Program-made: the position numbers and the translations under genes
NCBI RefSeq assembly: GCF_009604425.1
Contig: NZ_WEGI01000008.1
Coordinates: 186,001 to 250,000 of the forward strand
Direction of reading: 5' to 3'
Length of the DNA stretch: 64,000 bases
Origin: Nocardia aurantia
GTDB lineage: Bacteria; Actinomycetota; Actinomycetes; Mycobacteriales; Mycobacteriaceae
Notes under the pieces: model-generated
The model's input: the letters and a program-made list of their open reading frames with translations, nothing else
Told to the model about the DNA's origin: nothing
Database searches by the model: none
Shown here: positions 27,901 to 28,059 of the stretch, piece by piece
Numbering within the stretch: position 1 is the stretch's first letter
Layout: every line of letters starts with the position of its first letter

Positions 27901-27997
27901 CGAAATCGGCGCCGCGTTCACGCGGCAGTTCGGACACCGGCTCCCGAGTACCGGCGCATCCGGGACAGCGCATCCTCCCACCGGCGGGAATACCTGA
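2..27997 (+). CDS. Giant multidomain enzyme/polymorphic-effector protein, 5' end outside window
   Basis: Codons are open from base 2, and the Trp-Gln encoded there matches the Trp-Gln opening the second copy of the same module at base 3389, so the gene starts left of the window. From TTG at 8 there are 9,329 codons to TGA (27995-27997), about 1 MDa. In order: module A1, module B1, helical region, 7-residue repeats, A2, papain-like deamidase, sigma-region-4-like helices, methyltransferase-like 1, B2, degenerate Nudix, DUF3626, coiled coil, ATPase-like region, methyltransferase-like 2, PP2C, DUF218, HTH block, helical module E1, APH-like kinase, E2, phosphopantetheinyl transferase, sugar-phosphate transferase. 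No signal peptide or clear membrane span was seen. The next gene is WXG100-like, 62 bp away, so type VII export is plausible but inferred. Several folds keep catalytic residues and one does not. That domains stay in frame throughout argues this is one real gene. Confidence 0.9.
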   Translation, partial: WQLNGHRVSVYSVTASGGVVLAVGDPDRALGLGVRVLGRHPGETTESLRTAVENAAAVPLEFDGARLIYIAPAAEISTREARLELIAELDELVVRRWFYFAGYAGGDIDDVTGFDVQFDERADLFEPGETYHAPRLTSDEAFRRFGGISPAPLAAVLGPYWPGDATLLVWDLLEHGWNALRWAPILDTQQSNSRLIREYFESATGPAAHYADYRGTGAPDGTLDDIATRLRDMSPGALAVLFGPHPGRLDGSHGLYVLRHAGDGSLRMRYPVRRHESAFRPPTVGWTDESYATLRPQWPSEPTAVIIPALGDSPGWQDTDAERATAESGATGPSRVRGDDGRELDGDSPPDAVQPSAEVPPTQMLTGLARRLSEAIRSVAAQLTDSGQGAEASGDPIAGEVRRLRAESRRLRAVITEMLSAAMDAETAASVSAELRGGIGQFGDPVARLASALLDDAPPHLVADALRRAAVPDATIGALLAAAGAARGLAVLIAVGDRQLAENRAWRLRDSTAPDTGPTVPEVRSLLDLPESIADIVVPGANDGVGAWDRMLAFLLEQSPGAWAVVHGNHPDSANRPQRYLLLRVAADRAVALWWSGSSLRSSEIRSGRDDFTTPDEQVWAVVFGAEPIEAPAAGLDVRSVARHELSAALEAAAFAVAGPAPVLLEEDSPAEVEARWSAPEVIPFESDAGRTPRPITTIWAIQLEVIEQTTRDEIAAAHLLLDESTPAEQALRSAAVRLRMLTETYRDALTAMRIEETIAAMPFVPGRKFWRIDPESRLLIVYSPLPLTYLSQQLDESTLARLAAAGVTGVEVRRLRLTSDTAWILESRTATEYPRAAQAQPDEQARRLIDYRLTALEQLYNRLLHVFDLERVRTNRRRMVLRRERARARGADYAKDRDDALRAARDILMLTTGMPLHEVRELVSEMIGDDLELLQQVQQQRAGDRPPANPDLAATQIVPTATDPATGPADPATGPADAATAPADAATAPADAATGPADAATAPTAAAIENMWQPTSLPVGAVPEWVEADAARLLRQIRIISSMAAAEQNDMPPQHPTAGFLLLDDARRWIVAAGMHSPSVLLDALPSRWRHLWFVHHLLRNPGNEVVTALGGLPWLLGFLERHNGVPAWQVADHPVSLFTAFGTPGGEGSLMLSVRDPERGHPLAIRVIPRSRTETTESLRAAIGRAVAESLARTGEASLICVLPPVPAERRYLEEELADLMDRVQAYFAMYEDAARPGSFPVTIAESGGLFGPTERRYYPAVRSEAEAAAKFGPRYRIPVDAILGLNRPGDLARLIEYLAGHGWDGLADHASALDITAGETNPDVVAQFLSGATGSAGRIVEISASETPDGARAELVRLLTAERPGAFAIVFGRHPGRADGTPGSYVLRHASDGTIRVRFEQRRHRNPFTPPTIEVVEEVYRAGDREWPAEPLRAIIRTPDDSRGWPEPTGEQLGDLPGSRVLGPVAPDPSTPRATGDPAKSAENRGEFDVPVLLRRAEAAQARGQAAASAAEVDESTSRTAYFDEDGGPVLAGLLDASDRPGPAAARRPGMSSELDELACARLALLQLGDAQRALGHAWTSPVLQLEPGEVDVDAVALSFVLGGHGEPGPAGVEGNRELERFLSGLGEGEPGPAGAERRAAHHGRMAVVMVWETTGSAHTCVALNWKGTLFLLDPARYDRPVVFDPDDTSPIGISFVRYERDGSLVAPIVPDAAGDRDNDAYLASRLAQGPDRFPSRRDWPELSGSPAGEEPGTFDDLWARHSDAVRAVVAGRYPDLVDALTDEIRELARDRMPWWDRTARPSAAGWLTDLATTVVDAPSNWAGEVRRGLLSVLSPDDRDVAEPILTGTPPAVLAQAVDRAQPGGREIVELLRRHPNSVRDSGFDPTVIRHTVWTVVTTIAGADAMPRSSAERAGSTDAGAEPIPAQSVAQAEVLRRVRRGEVIGESDHDLLSAALDTMRRRLARHPQLLRRAETYLLGHARTGQPAAAGVPAQWLPDWFRSDTAADRVPEGPGVSVVSALRTLADALEPDERDFLLLRLAGLTRLDAVEVMGIATEDAARALYLLVVAKTAAPLVTAARRSESGREMLRRAALLFPPRLSALTEQIRAGEREPATAAEVAQFWSLPVGDPRGELATLTWALSEICLAQWAPVLAVSRNIKPATALGLRYLAANKDADRLQKLRLLLWLPDDYWSAAAADDPQLFLRLVESVFSVRDQEYLNHVQRIEYPMAKPAYGPGSVEWLRAAVLGPRWHAEYRGSSYAATEPEDALDRATVPPTRAGYRPPVRPDGELPDPAPASARERDTAAAAAAILAAGHPWESLADGRIDALVRVRPETVTATGAPLPVRHAASMLLLVRDREEVWDSTRFNLARPEEAEQARRELEILRRRSRRAAEIIEAVRALLRQAGELGEPWWGGLASYDPETGAAVLALSNDAGGQADSTAGHVVADDFGGTVTDGRELRHRFAAAIGHLVGAAREAASGATVRVLAVVGNEVGVDPFGGIPVDPAAVTVHGVADDLGAGWTQLAAVAPGYPDQIRAAVARRPWLALGTAQLELFSDVTTKLAGQLGHTGESPWEIAGARRMNHYVLTAHSPDDPAAAVELLVQIVPDPVRGPAAGDPELTLTVDLPLSPARRAEAIDLVAGLAGRPEDARTVRRALGEQLAELPPNLQVQLRIRPSGEQSLHIVTSGAGRVTVRSAADRPNPARSGPLRLVETFAGAAELAQQQLSPDWQTLLRLEQMIRRKFDVAQHDPITAEQISEYATILAETHGPVAEDPAARVRRMTTAAREARAYALLDWGAGRVVTEFELGAVMHLMRLHAEETEGTGALASLVPTVPDCADPRDVLKRYWITFDQGNPQYWAGTAGAPLVPVTLRALRNFAPDRRLAAFGYWDTVEYILRNYHHDEYPGSVVLRTGEAIAPYTVERVVEDDWVILRGVFESLRALEIPAGVLRSAVDLGGGSNLYPSMVLLVWLSPDGRVTRVVYKENYPELEYNEALTDRDGSRLLRDTVPARGTDVVDTVAPWLKWPVVVVDAAGLPRASRQGLLHRAMDSTVIPGDVFEFSPLGVLSPLGLSTRARAGLGTDFFTTDSVFTHLGMFYAALLCEINAAEAALILGWTINNGDGYPSGTGWFAATSYNLAQREAFLGHVERVAAHRVVEHKAPASFSENDEGLAVNVMKLRPAEPEPELDALAATRTALVALVAEAVPGPLRDRVVADAARPRDVTGRRWRMRRDRRAQDLERAGLPHDSLGELVARLLEGEEPIDRLRAAGVPAERLAAIEAALARYQRDCEAVFESRLTRMRDESDRMRAVVTELLNAVDPAAVLAAADEIRSGAEQSDDAGRTGDPVAELVTELLDSADPDPDRVGDPLRRAGVPDATVDELSGAVAYALGLAVLVAIGDGQLAEYRTRTPRFAADSTSPGPGGSAAALGSGGSPSEDDPLLRALRAEIARMRAPAAVAEVAALLDMSPHLLVPARLRQASTMVAQSVRGAGMSPSRLAPDAGRLLRWMKAQIEHFEEADRATAEAIEAGRVDERWRDRLTARAERLGDELRALLGLPESSQSDFTVGGDPLDVFRDIVSATDSAEIRAFVDTTAAVLAAGDLAERNPDAFQVWLIERRLAEALGEAPGGERLLALGLDPAELGRRPLRPEVERAARERGYSPTATETARRLVLLGDLEKVATRRSVPSLSAEDIPSSPNVPQPTGEFDAARAEAGVSPRHRLVDYLLATPVGTWAVVVGHHPNSGDRAGVYLLSRESGDRVVALWWSGSTLRDAELASGPADFGRPNRRVHAIVFGSGSASAGVDSHPSGPEHPFRVVDDPGMSGYREVEPGYWGHYGTASVLVRHVDRSGAELFLIHRPNAATVQSTGWQLPGGMLSERETPAQGSAREMSAGLGASTEYLAGLAHVGTHVIDGPRGWKHHVLVADAPQRLGPVVDDEEIEHTRWVSRGELIAMGRRGELDPALVRNLPRILRLFDPDAIEAAEPAIPGLPVVPVTEPERPRPGLAFREVDRAMFDDYVALYEFGRAAFGDPAYEPEVARRNSEFYDRYPQARGGAVLSRLAQDHALSVEAGRLANDLGRTDAELAAQLTRELTDLVEGKKLGIRLREEALLGLLADGRFKTQFEGTLGGGRHGDVARMEERWFGNPEDMDPRQRPAYGYVLIGGERPAGLSDAGVSAGMSGTNLTLYTEKLAMYGRIELVMNEDVRERATFCVGDSLVYSGSVWGGKPARTRPSPLRDPHPESFGVASSAANLTEEDEPLRGTNRDYLGGAFRRHQFVECHFHGGITLADIHHVNLPEAPGPVLRAALDRAGIPWRVLDSHAIARSNDAESIAREQRRLQEDLAVVEARVAGIRRELAAAEQAPAPGRQKLLELGRLELRNAAAMRDRILEMLVHLDAGPVPAASPDDPGLVTMDLSRGGPWPDLDGTVAAALRDWPRDRVELTVAAVYDLARRVFEHPANARNTVSSTISVALRARDDDVSVYVSGENLDRPLIFRLNRGPAVTAELVAPLVNRAERAGVLSAPVHTLVGRVADLMPGSRSEMIRRTVAYFGQRSLDNGYDLDQTHVPWVEIAVETPQPGTSTLKSAVVNRSQRDEVTITATTAGIGIRMWRYLDDTTESHHLDDAVRVLVSELLADRADETEQVAAAASDIAVRVYGDDAAREAHPSGRMGLELRVDPDGRNLGIAVWHQGRHVEGTVSTSPRDPDGAGIGLSELGDRVVRLASTLGIPVDARDPASVRTALVAVAPERSWRAGRFRDAAREYLAGFDDPERWAALHTLAGQFRGAGVPSSLDGLVRWLAHENGKSRDHVPDTEEFGIWLRMVLDWPRELPTEAVDVRVILSAIARYRAEDLYDGFPPGVAQLREFAHWSADLHRVMDLTGASAETAHALTPALRDVSRVVRARYGLDEAAGERPDDPAGPEPVDPDLIREFAHTTIAGHRTESAPESTQDEVRKLLDAARIALYYGFGKRAAPPYYATRGTLEYSVMLGEIARLQELLVRKWPHAEGRSFRFLEFVSRQYAQAWDPYHLVLRYRRIRDRSADHVVGSLDELTEFVATGSAEPGGTHDAFQAEEQWGAEEYILRNYVGEWVDGVFVPADGFRPGTLDLPRFVHRIYAHDLTINDAIIRFLKAAGFVPGQFATAGDIGGGNALGYELGTAGFVRGGFEQILYEGNEQEWNALQAARGPGQQKYIDAQGIPRTFESRKIWRQWVPAMSDLFSRYFPDHDAGADADATIAGLHQASTPVRGNVFTLGQGLWALSQMTWVHDSLSWELADALAAFTRAMEAGTECAVIAFMLNDQDENGPEGKGKGYYAGDVLFPNTAWLRVPYLRIIRSNPRVESVRVLEAHDFPGAGESISYAEHGLGVLVVTYYSDEEMASRAMRPERHAEAWHVPVPADVAPDSAVTVITDLVSDVMFDRPEADRDAVVSAAEELLREVRPRLTGPAEFAIVLEEDGVRLDIAHTDETPAPGERQPEPLGAASEYPPAVRGVFTERILSAGRASAGTGPGADPTVPRGAAEPGDVEPPVPPAEDVRRPAREDGPWDPAVAPLSRDVPPWAMGHAAAEGRSDSGTFGGRSAGPTPAGRERSASAYPDHPAYRTAPSGPGVVTGNPYRTQRDSSTGSAVSPESATVWLAELRAARNGRARRVPAERLRDLAEFAASLEEMTSATAELARREAEAGGVAGRQAALMLVGRLVATLADAHRDVRARPAAVRALAALSSADTAQLDLVGGLVSLEAATAAQGVDENDPLDGTASDPSVAHYHALRDLANWLDMTAMLPLIAPDNVARHYDRVIRQLVPLRQELDGWLIGAVARSVDDAQTSERAGRAAAQRLRTATTRVRELDELLGSQRPPREYLDTELTEEVLGSVAAASVRSPDHPHNEDAFLLLTATVGGEEVTAMVVLDGLSRPRGGHRASAAGRDAAREHIAAALDEAARTGRLDPVSAVRGAVAAAQEAVLALDPEPGADSPPATTIAVALLESGRLTVDWVGDSRVYWIPLDGQPARQLTVDDSNVRKVMDGLGFSREEAEHSPFGRGLAHCLGRSLDGLEPHAETVEGLRGPGMVVVATDGMWEPISPDDPTPLVDILREALAESDGDPRAIPRAFVRAAIEAGGRDDVTVAAAPLTGTAPDVNEKDSAATDSAEQPAAAGTPWSAAAARVPAGAETRAPHTGSARPLRGSMGVPDADDPLGIDGNPLDHGRRFERGKSRPEQLAVTYATGGGFARGDRRDPDPASNTVAEYLAGQRAELARIRAELIELGGDSWRRHDSGKPFRQRVRELAVGLRARERTGTFTPKHRRGLELAEKFLELERDLTEAEGVSGGRPTPETQSAADDPAPPPWMRKSGTTEPVEQFAFRRWDELSVRNSPDVVADDDPLDRWLHELRDAGVDDARFMAALEQVYDYLRFDSAWVLTAERVAELKQDGKIFLLSYGNPEDGSAVFLEQVVGMLGRDKVVVVTSGWDRGHGAATAQGTDKPQRPHSTEAARFRLIAEQAGARPARFIEEPAAPNTEGNVVRSMELLEPELRQDHTDAAIVTTWPAHLRRAVNATRFFSRLRRVYAVAPDIALDAYLRFGHRSALDPVRSPLDIAVAILSELKGLLEYSLAGKLAEEDVPLHILGAYRHAVAALDGVAPAANLDQAIADRTARDLAAPNAFLPTPAEHIVPGPMRLAVNMIQHQLAVLPEQALRTVRLEDVTGWMSRWLEYHHRTELATRAAAGEDAATVGRQAALEAHRKRSAQRSAELMRELDRILGHPDRAPHRHPPEDDRLAEIRRLARSSPHFTPLLDALEKYFAAVAFEHAAPADGPESRADAARPVAGFPLLRMRYLDVPATGFTGRPTQRHVAHLAGVPQSTVSVVLRRAAPDHSDAEQLILLAADWLGYPIPAALRSALDPVLAGLRPDRPAGDRPAPTRDMPPKPSPWAPGAARATSRIADASPATAANTATAEPAGPTAGMPTAELVAALRRSGIVAQLPPIVREALDNDEDALVECLEQLTPEQQRLLGLRFGRQLSVRHTAETLRRTAGAVRTGQRTAFQRLAHLLEKHAGNDPVTVVLEALEHDRDAFDRCLAQLGAGQRAAVEGRLLRNLSTAERVAELGPNHAQTYYRAIQRLSALLLGDAQARPGVDADRELVRATPVRILAPAIARLANPSYRQALTLRYVRGLSRAAAVAETGAGTGAFDMREFRAIRAVAGYLRDDTTVVASDPNHVVVQALCGVGELEFVRGRYGETSPITLPGPDARAIMRQIGIHARELAQYAHGRWTGGSIAEFVARIENSGDPADSALLTIQYRDDRPDDIDAHALSVTTDDTGELHLHRTTPGPDGEPEHQHFTGPEARARLAQLAAFEAAGATVSAIIFHRDGTPESPIDPDSVVDWTRSAGPTTRIGRERNAPGLRAPAGPAAVPVPAPNADEATADELRDWTAGLTTSAAWRAMLDLRDRVAERLAAVDRGETPPMTDLTDPGRALNAVLAELRARSGAAMAALVDSGDPQWTNERDLVRTARAVTGWADLELDMHRSAEVVTNVLGTVRAPRYAPNPLHGLPIGFAEIYDHLTRLATALRGTSVEKVRAQLISTAMAIRSDGNGRETLFWVDLADSYLDTRSRRQPDPVLAAAFGRLPDRATAFAQAQGAEADRRAETGADYVRDLLTIAMHQLVDTTDHVSGLRNLRHAIDVLNELNRLGDHPSLRAAAAALDRLHTRMRNAAWAQRRVHISTPRIAEIAHEYFVVGSRLRDELALGLAELPATTGDARSDRPILPWSAEPVFSAIPVPGEPVASAPGRPLTPDALFEEILRVVGNEIVAQNIIAEATAAVGDDLTALASTAHTLAIRQLRFALHRQQVLIRLTSMKAEPSNPLLRAVALATRQQWDRHLAEFDSDRLAAFLDVFWHGRSNRAAVDIADDVAHRLAIRLAAENPQHPDSARHDAGPAEPDRIPGLLTIAEYLPRGASPGPADHRVPMPEDVARRLIDAALRKLPQAMAGNYNLNIPVGDPETGRFLVRIRLSGGDGLDARPELEWRIYEILAKYRVHRSPRLFGLFDRVDMPDGRRVNGVQILGFVEDAQRVADMAAPPAELLVRELDELYRELAAVPVPHIDAGEFIRQMVAEQTERYRAALDEFGEYFAAVGIPSHPFAPVVMWSWLMDPVRSQIVHGDPHFGNLLLVVADGRTEVVALDWELWRVAPRDYDAARLHLLTGIGRGAKPPYGAMESIARLIHDTIRLTRAASYGLLTPEQIGFVNDEYVAAWTVACTEWASAPGAGLRRILALDYLPMPDFLVTIGARIPPAVAGIPPVLPVLPRNARSFAVDTRYSISSAPARPAIVADGPRESALSSAVAPDASVPPPELNMSDLTNATFEELSERMAELTDGDAHTAVRYLHRSLTGHLDMLHRGETPPAAEFIGAARALNIVLLELRYRIGEDTPPAAAVPDYKTLFDTVHDLQGWIPAVRDMRAAADTLFAGVAACTDIASTLRRTGDIAQDMGRLEFQLEHNLGRLPLASRRLLSPGDEPESRYRNIFGVIATVIAAPFAYGEVPASVTEVDRLLLSRSESGVDPTAVELFATPHGAAAVTDTAHPPLRAAEFTRLLDTALYHLTRTRDTATGLDLLNRAADLLTVATTRYPQERIFGDARREITRLRVELTDLRDTVADFMCPGVIAATVRALSAKSGVIVATGQAAAALERLAVPAVPAPSPASTPDIDLDLPPAKARESRDPAVARPSRDVPPWALGHASSEGRSDSGTFGGASEAAADVPMVARLLPDLHTAEIVGREAAGELLPEEAAALVTGREVKKRLLELINGRTAARRALAGLGHGVFPVLRGHRNVPLWPDGVVGSITHKDGYYAAAVADSRQVRSVGIDAEDNAPLPDGVLGMVAAAGESQWLEEIGPPGGVHWDRVLFSAKEAVYKAWFPLTGHEIDGPAIRLVVDPVGMTFHAYIDVDDDTNIDPALREMSGRVATTADRILTAVVVPQTGADDIIPVTGTEHTTDPISAPAEHDAPDRGARPPEEWTVAELKAALLRYPGFEYIADLPEPAPGELQGEEWLKTRRHEAGEQHVRGLIRMARHGELTERDVFELSRLVRRAPLHATVALMTIAALNADMLIHPENRGPLVFEQERSKGPGGDSFVMRKFRTYRVGATAGTGPRDTSQLTFVQRLVRAFSLDELPQLLDIWHGEMSHNGGRPLPDPHFAYMATVLSEDEMVHLAEHVFDGLWSAGHYPGCRSLADQSPEYLYTRYLANVLVKKVACKRSEQYLLRVVFRYLRHTAGEELRIVLNEIGAAFTRQFGHRLPSTGASGTAHPPTGGNT
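1195..1905 (+). repeat. Module B, copy 1 of giant protein
   Basis: A helical stretch (RLRAxSxRLRAVITEML, then DPVARLxSALLD, AxVPDAT, GLAVLIAVGDxQLAE) is followed by a beta-rich block with WAVVHGNHP, then VALWWSGSSLR and AVVFG. The same elements recur in the same order at 9930-11440, where about 600 bp of helical sequence separates the two halves. Function unknown. Confidence 0.75.
2891..3016 (+). repeat. Six tandem 21-bp units (7-residue repeat) inside giant gene
   Basis: Six units starting at 2891, 2912, 2933, 2954, 2975 and 2996 encode D-(P/A)-A-T-(G/A)-P-A heptapeptides (last unit ends P-T). This forms a Pro/Ala/Thr-rich flexible linker between the helical region ending about 2830 and the stretch leading to module A2. 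Unit length is a multiple of three, so copy-number change would keep frame. Confidence 0.9.
3389..4356 (+). repeat. Module A, copy 2 of giant protein
   Basis: Second copy of the module at 2-955, opening with Trp-Gln-Val-Ala-Asp-His and closing with a Gly-Trp-Pro. The landmarks ETTESLRAA, HGWDGL, RPGAFAIVFGRHPGRADG and YVLRHASDG align with copy 1. It directly precedes the papain-like deamidase domain. Confidence 0.8.
4661..5160 (+). other. Papain-like glutamine deamidase domain (Tox-PL type) within giant protein
   Basis: The pattern matches Tox-PL/protein-glutamine-deamidase domains: Cys1561 in L-A-C-A-R-L-A-L at the start of a helix, His1660 in G-S-A-H-T-C-V-A-L-N, and Asp1675 in L-F-L-L-D-P-A-R. 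That is the Cys-His-Asp arrangement of the papain fold. All three residues are present, so the domain may be active. The family usually modifies Gln residues in target proteins of a competitor or host; the target here is unknown. Confidence 0.75.
6050..6240 (+). other. Sigma-70 region-4-like helical segment within giant protein
   Basis: The sequence LxxLADALEPDERDFLLLRLAGL, followed by DAVEVMGIATEDAARAL, has the spacing of a sigma region 4 helix-turn-helix. The usual basic DNA-contacting residues are sparse. Three further segments of this kind lie at 20940-21665. This may be a decayed or repurposed HTH. Confidence 0.4.
8560..9580 (+). other. SAM-dependent methyltransferase-like domain 1 within giant protein
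   Basis: The opening Y-W-D-T-V-E-Y-I-L-R-N-Y matches the opening of the second such domain (E-E-Y-I-L-R-N-Y). Motif I reads V-D2962-L-G-G-G-S-N-L-Y-P, the SAM-binding glycine loop seen in NNMT/PNMT/TEMT-like methyltransferases. Later segments (H-L-G-M-F-Y-A-A-L-L, then G-T-G-W-F-A) fit the catalytic half. Substrate unknown. Confidence 0.65.
9930..11440 (+). repeat. Module B, copy 2 of giant protein
   Basis: This repeats 1195-1905: RMRAVVTELLN, DPVAELVTELLD, AGVPDATV, GLAVLVAIGDGQLAE, then after an inserted helical segment WAVVVGHHPNS, VALWWSGSTLR and AIVFG. It leads straight into the Nudix domain. Confidence 0.75.
11500..11970 (+). other. Nudix-fold domain with degenerate catalytic box within giant protein
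   Basis: The Nudix box aligns as Gly3885-x5-Glu3891-x7-Arg3899-Glu3900-Met-Ser-Ala3903-Gly3904-Leu-Gly3906. The canonical box is GX5EX7REUXEEXGU. The Glu-Glu pair that binds the catalytic metal is replaced by Ala-Gly, while the rest is kept. The fold before it (W-Q-L-P-G-G) and after it (E-H-T-R-W-V) is otherwise ordinary. It is probably not a pyrophosphohydrolase and may serve binding only. Confidence 0.8.
12040..13010 (+). other. DUF3626-like domain within giant protein
   Basis: The motifs follow the DUF3626 pattern: R-P-A-Y-G-Y-V-L, then L-T-L-Y, then R-A-T-F-C-V-G-D-S-L, then F-V-E-C-H-F-H-G-G-I-T-L-A-D-I-H-H-V. Stand-alone members are uncharacterised bacterial proteins. The Tyr/Arg/Glu layout makes an ADP-ribosyltransferase-like fold worth testing, but that is inference. 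A coiled coil follows at about 13035-13250. Confidence 0.65.
13350..14290 (+). other. Weak GHKL/RsbW-like ATPase region within giant protein
   Basis: Two stretches resemble half-domains of anti-sigma (RsbW-type) kinases. The first is L-A-R-R-V-F-E-H-P-A followed by strands. The second is V-L-V-S-E-L-L-A-D-R ending in G-I-G-L-S-E-L-G-D-R-V. A similar half occurs at 16250-16440. The N-box Asn expected after S-E-L is not present, so if homologous they are unlikely to bind ATP normally. Low-confidence call. Confidence 0.3.
15250..16220 (+). other. SAM-dependent methyltransferase-like domain 2 within giant protein
   Basis: It opens with E-E-Y-I-L-R-N-Y like domain 1. Motif I is A-G-D5159-I-G-G-G-N-A-L-G. 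It continues with a helical middle and a V-T-Y-Y strand near the end. It is diverged from domain 1 (8560-9580), which suggests an old duplication inside the protein. Substrate unknown. Confidence 0.6.
16684..16785 (+). repeat. Long-range linker repeat D, copy 1
   Basis: It encodes S-R-D-V-P-P-W-A-M-G-H-A followed by E-G-R-S-D-S-G-T-F-G-G. Copy 2 at 26212-26307 differs at only a few residues. It sits at the junction between methyltransferase-like 2 and the region leading to PP2C. DNA similarity is also high, implying recent duplication or strong selection. Confidence 0.9.
17640..18450 (+). other. PP2C-type protein phosphatase domain within giant protein
   Basis: Ordered PP2C motifs are present: H5899-N-E-D5902-A-F, V-L-D5923-G5924, G6009-D6010-S-R-V-Y-W, A-T-D6088-G6089-M-W, and G-G-R-D6135-D6136-V-T-V. 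The metal-binding aspartates are kept; the usual D-N of the last motif is D-D. Likely a Mg/Mn-dependent Ser/Thr phosphatase, possibly active. Confidence 0.85.
19310..19790 (+). other. DUF218 (YdcF/SanA-like) domain within giant protein
   Basis: The pattern is F-L-L-S-Y-G, then V-V-V-T-S-G-W, then E-A-A-R-F-R-L-I-A-E-Q-A-G, then E-P-A-A-P-N-T-E-G-N-V, then A-I-V-T-T-W-P-A-H-L-R-R-A. This is the DUF218 order, including the N-T-x-x-N signature. Family members are linked to envelope functions, with unknown biochemistry. The usual N-terminal membrane helix is absent. Confidence 0.7.
20575..21665 (+). other. Helix-turn-helix block (one LacI-like, three sigma-4-like) within giant protein
   Basis: At 20580-20740, Q-R-H-V-A-H-L-A-G-V-P-Q-S-T-V-S-V-V-L resembles a LacI-type HTH. 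Three tandem segments follow at about 20980-21210, 21225-21425 and 21470-21665. Each has the form L-x-P-x-x-R/Q-x-L-x-L-R-x-x-x-x-L-S, then a second helix and R-A-x-x-R-L-like third helix, as in sigma region 4. Binding to DNA is not implied; the segments may be structural or decayed. Confidence 0.5.
22320..23310 (+). repeat. Helical module E, copy 1 of giant protein
   Basis: All-helical region with the landmark R-G-E-T-P-P followed by R-A-L-N-A-V-L-A-E-L-R. The same landmark recurs at 25240 in copy 2, and both copies end in a helical hairpin (L-R-H-A-I-D-V-L versus L-N-R-A-A-D-L-L). The two copies flank the APH-like kinase. Function unknown. Confidence 0.6.
23900..24700 (+). other. APH/choline-kinase-like phosphotransferase domain within giant protein
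   Basis: The catalytic loop reads V-H8174-G-D8176-P-H-F-G-N8181-L-L, and the metal-binding motif V-A-L-D8197-W-E follows after 16 residues. This is the Brenner motif plus DFG-equivalent of aminoglycoside phosphotransferase folds. The N-lobe strand F-L-V-R-I-R-L supplies Arg where a Lys is common. Core catalytic residues are intact; the substrate could be a small molecule or protein. Confidence 0.75.
25100..26110 (+). repeat. Helical module E, copy 2 of giant protein
   Basis: Second copy of the helical module at 22320-23310, with L-H-R-G-E-T-P-P and R-A-L-N-I-V-L-L-E-L-R. It lies between the kinase-like domain and linker repeat D copy 2. Confidence 0.6.
26212..26307 (+). repeat. Long-range linker repeat D, copy 2
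   Basis: It encodes S-R-D-V-P-P-W-A-L-G-H-A followed by E-G-R-S-D-S-G-T-F-G-G, nearly identical to the copy at 16684-16785. It separates helical module E2 from the phosphopantetheinyl transferase domain, so both copies mark module junctions. Confidence 0.9.
26330..26995 (+). other. 4'-phosphopantetheinyl transferase domain within giant protein
   Basis: This is an EntD/PptT-type layout. G-R-x-A-A-R-R-A-L is followed by P-L-W-P-D-G-V-V-G-S-I-T-H, then V-G-I-D8882-A-E8884, then F-S-A-K8925-E8926-A-V-Y-K8930-A-W-F-P. The Mg-binding Asp/Glu/Glu and the catalytic Lys are all present, so activity is likely. Such enzymes load the pantetheine arm onto carrier proteins; one inside a giant effector-like protein is unusual. 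Confidence 0.85.
27110..27930 (+). other. Bacterial sugar-phosphate transferase domain at C-terminus of giant protein
   Basis: It follows the WcaJ/PssY pattern: G-P-L-V-F-E-Q-E-R-S-K-G, then F-V-M-R-K-F-R-T, then S-L-D-E-L-P-Q-L-L, then H-G-E-M-S-H-N-G-G-R-P. The catalytic Asp-Glu pair and the K-F-R are kept; the usual S-L-V-G-P-R-P is altered. The normal membrane-inserting helix before the core is reduced to a mildly hydrophobic segment, so it may be soluble. Confidence 0.8.
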
Positions 27998-28059
27998 CAA
28001 TCGTTCCCACCGGGCACCGGTGACCGCACGGTAGCGAGCCGATCGAGGAGAGTGCGACG

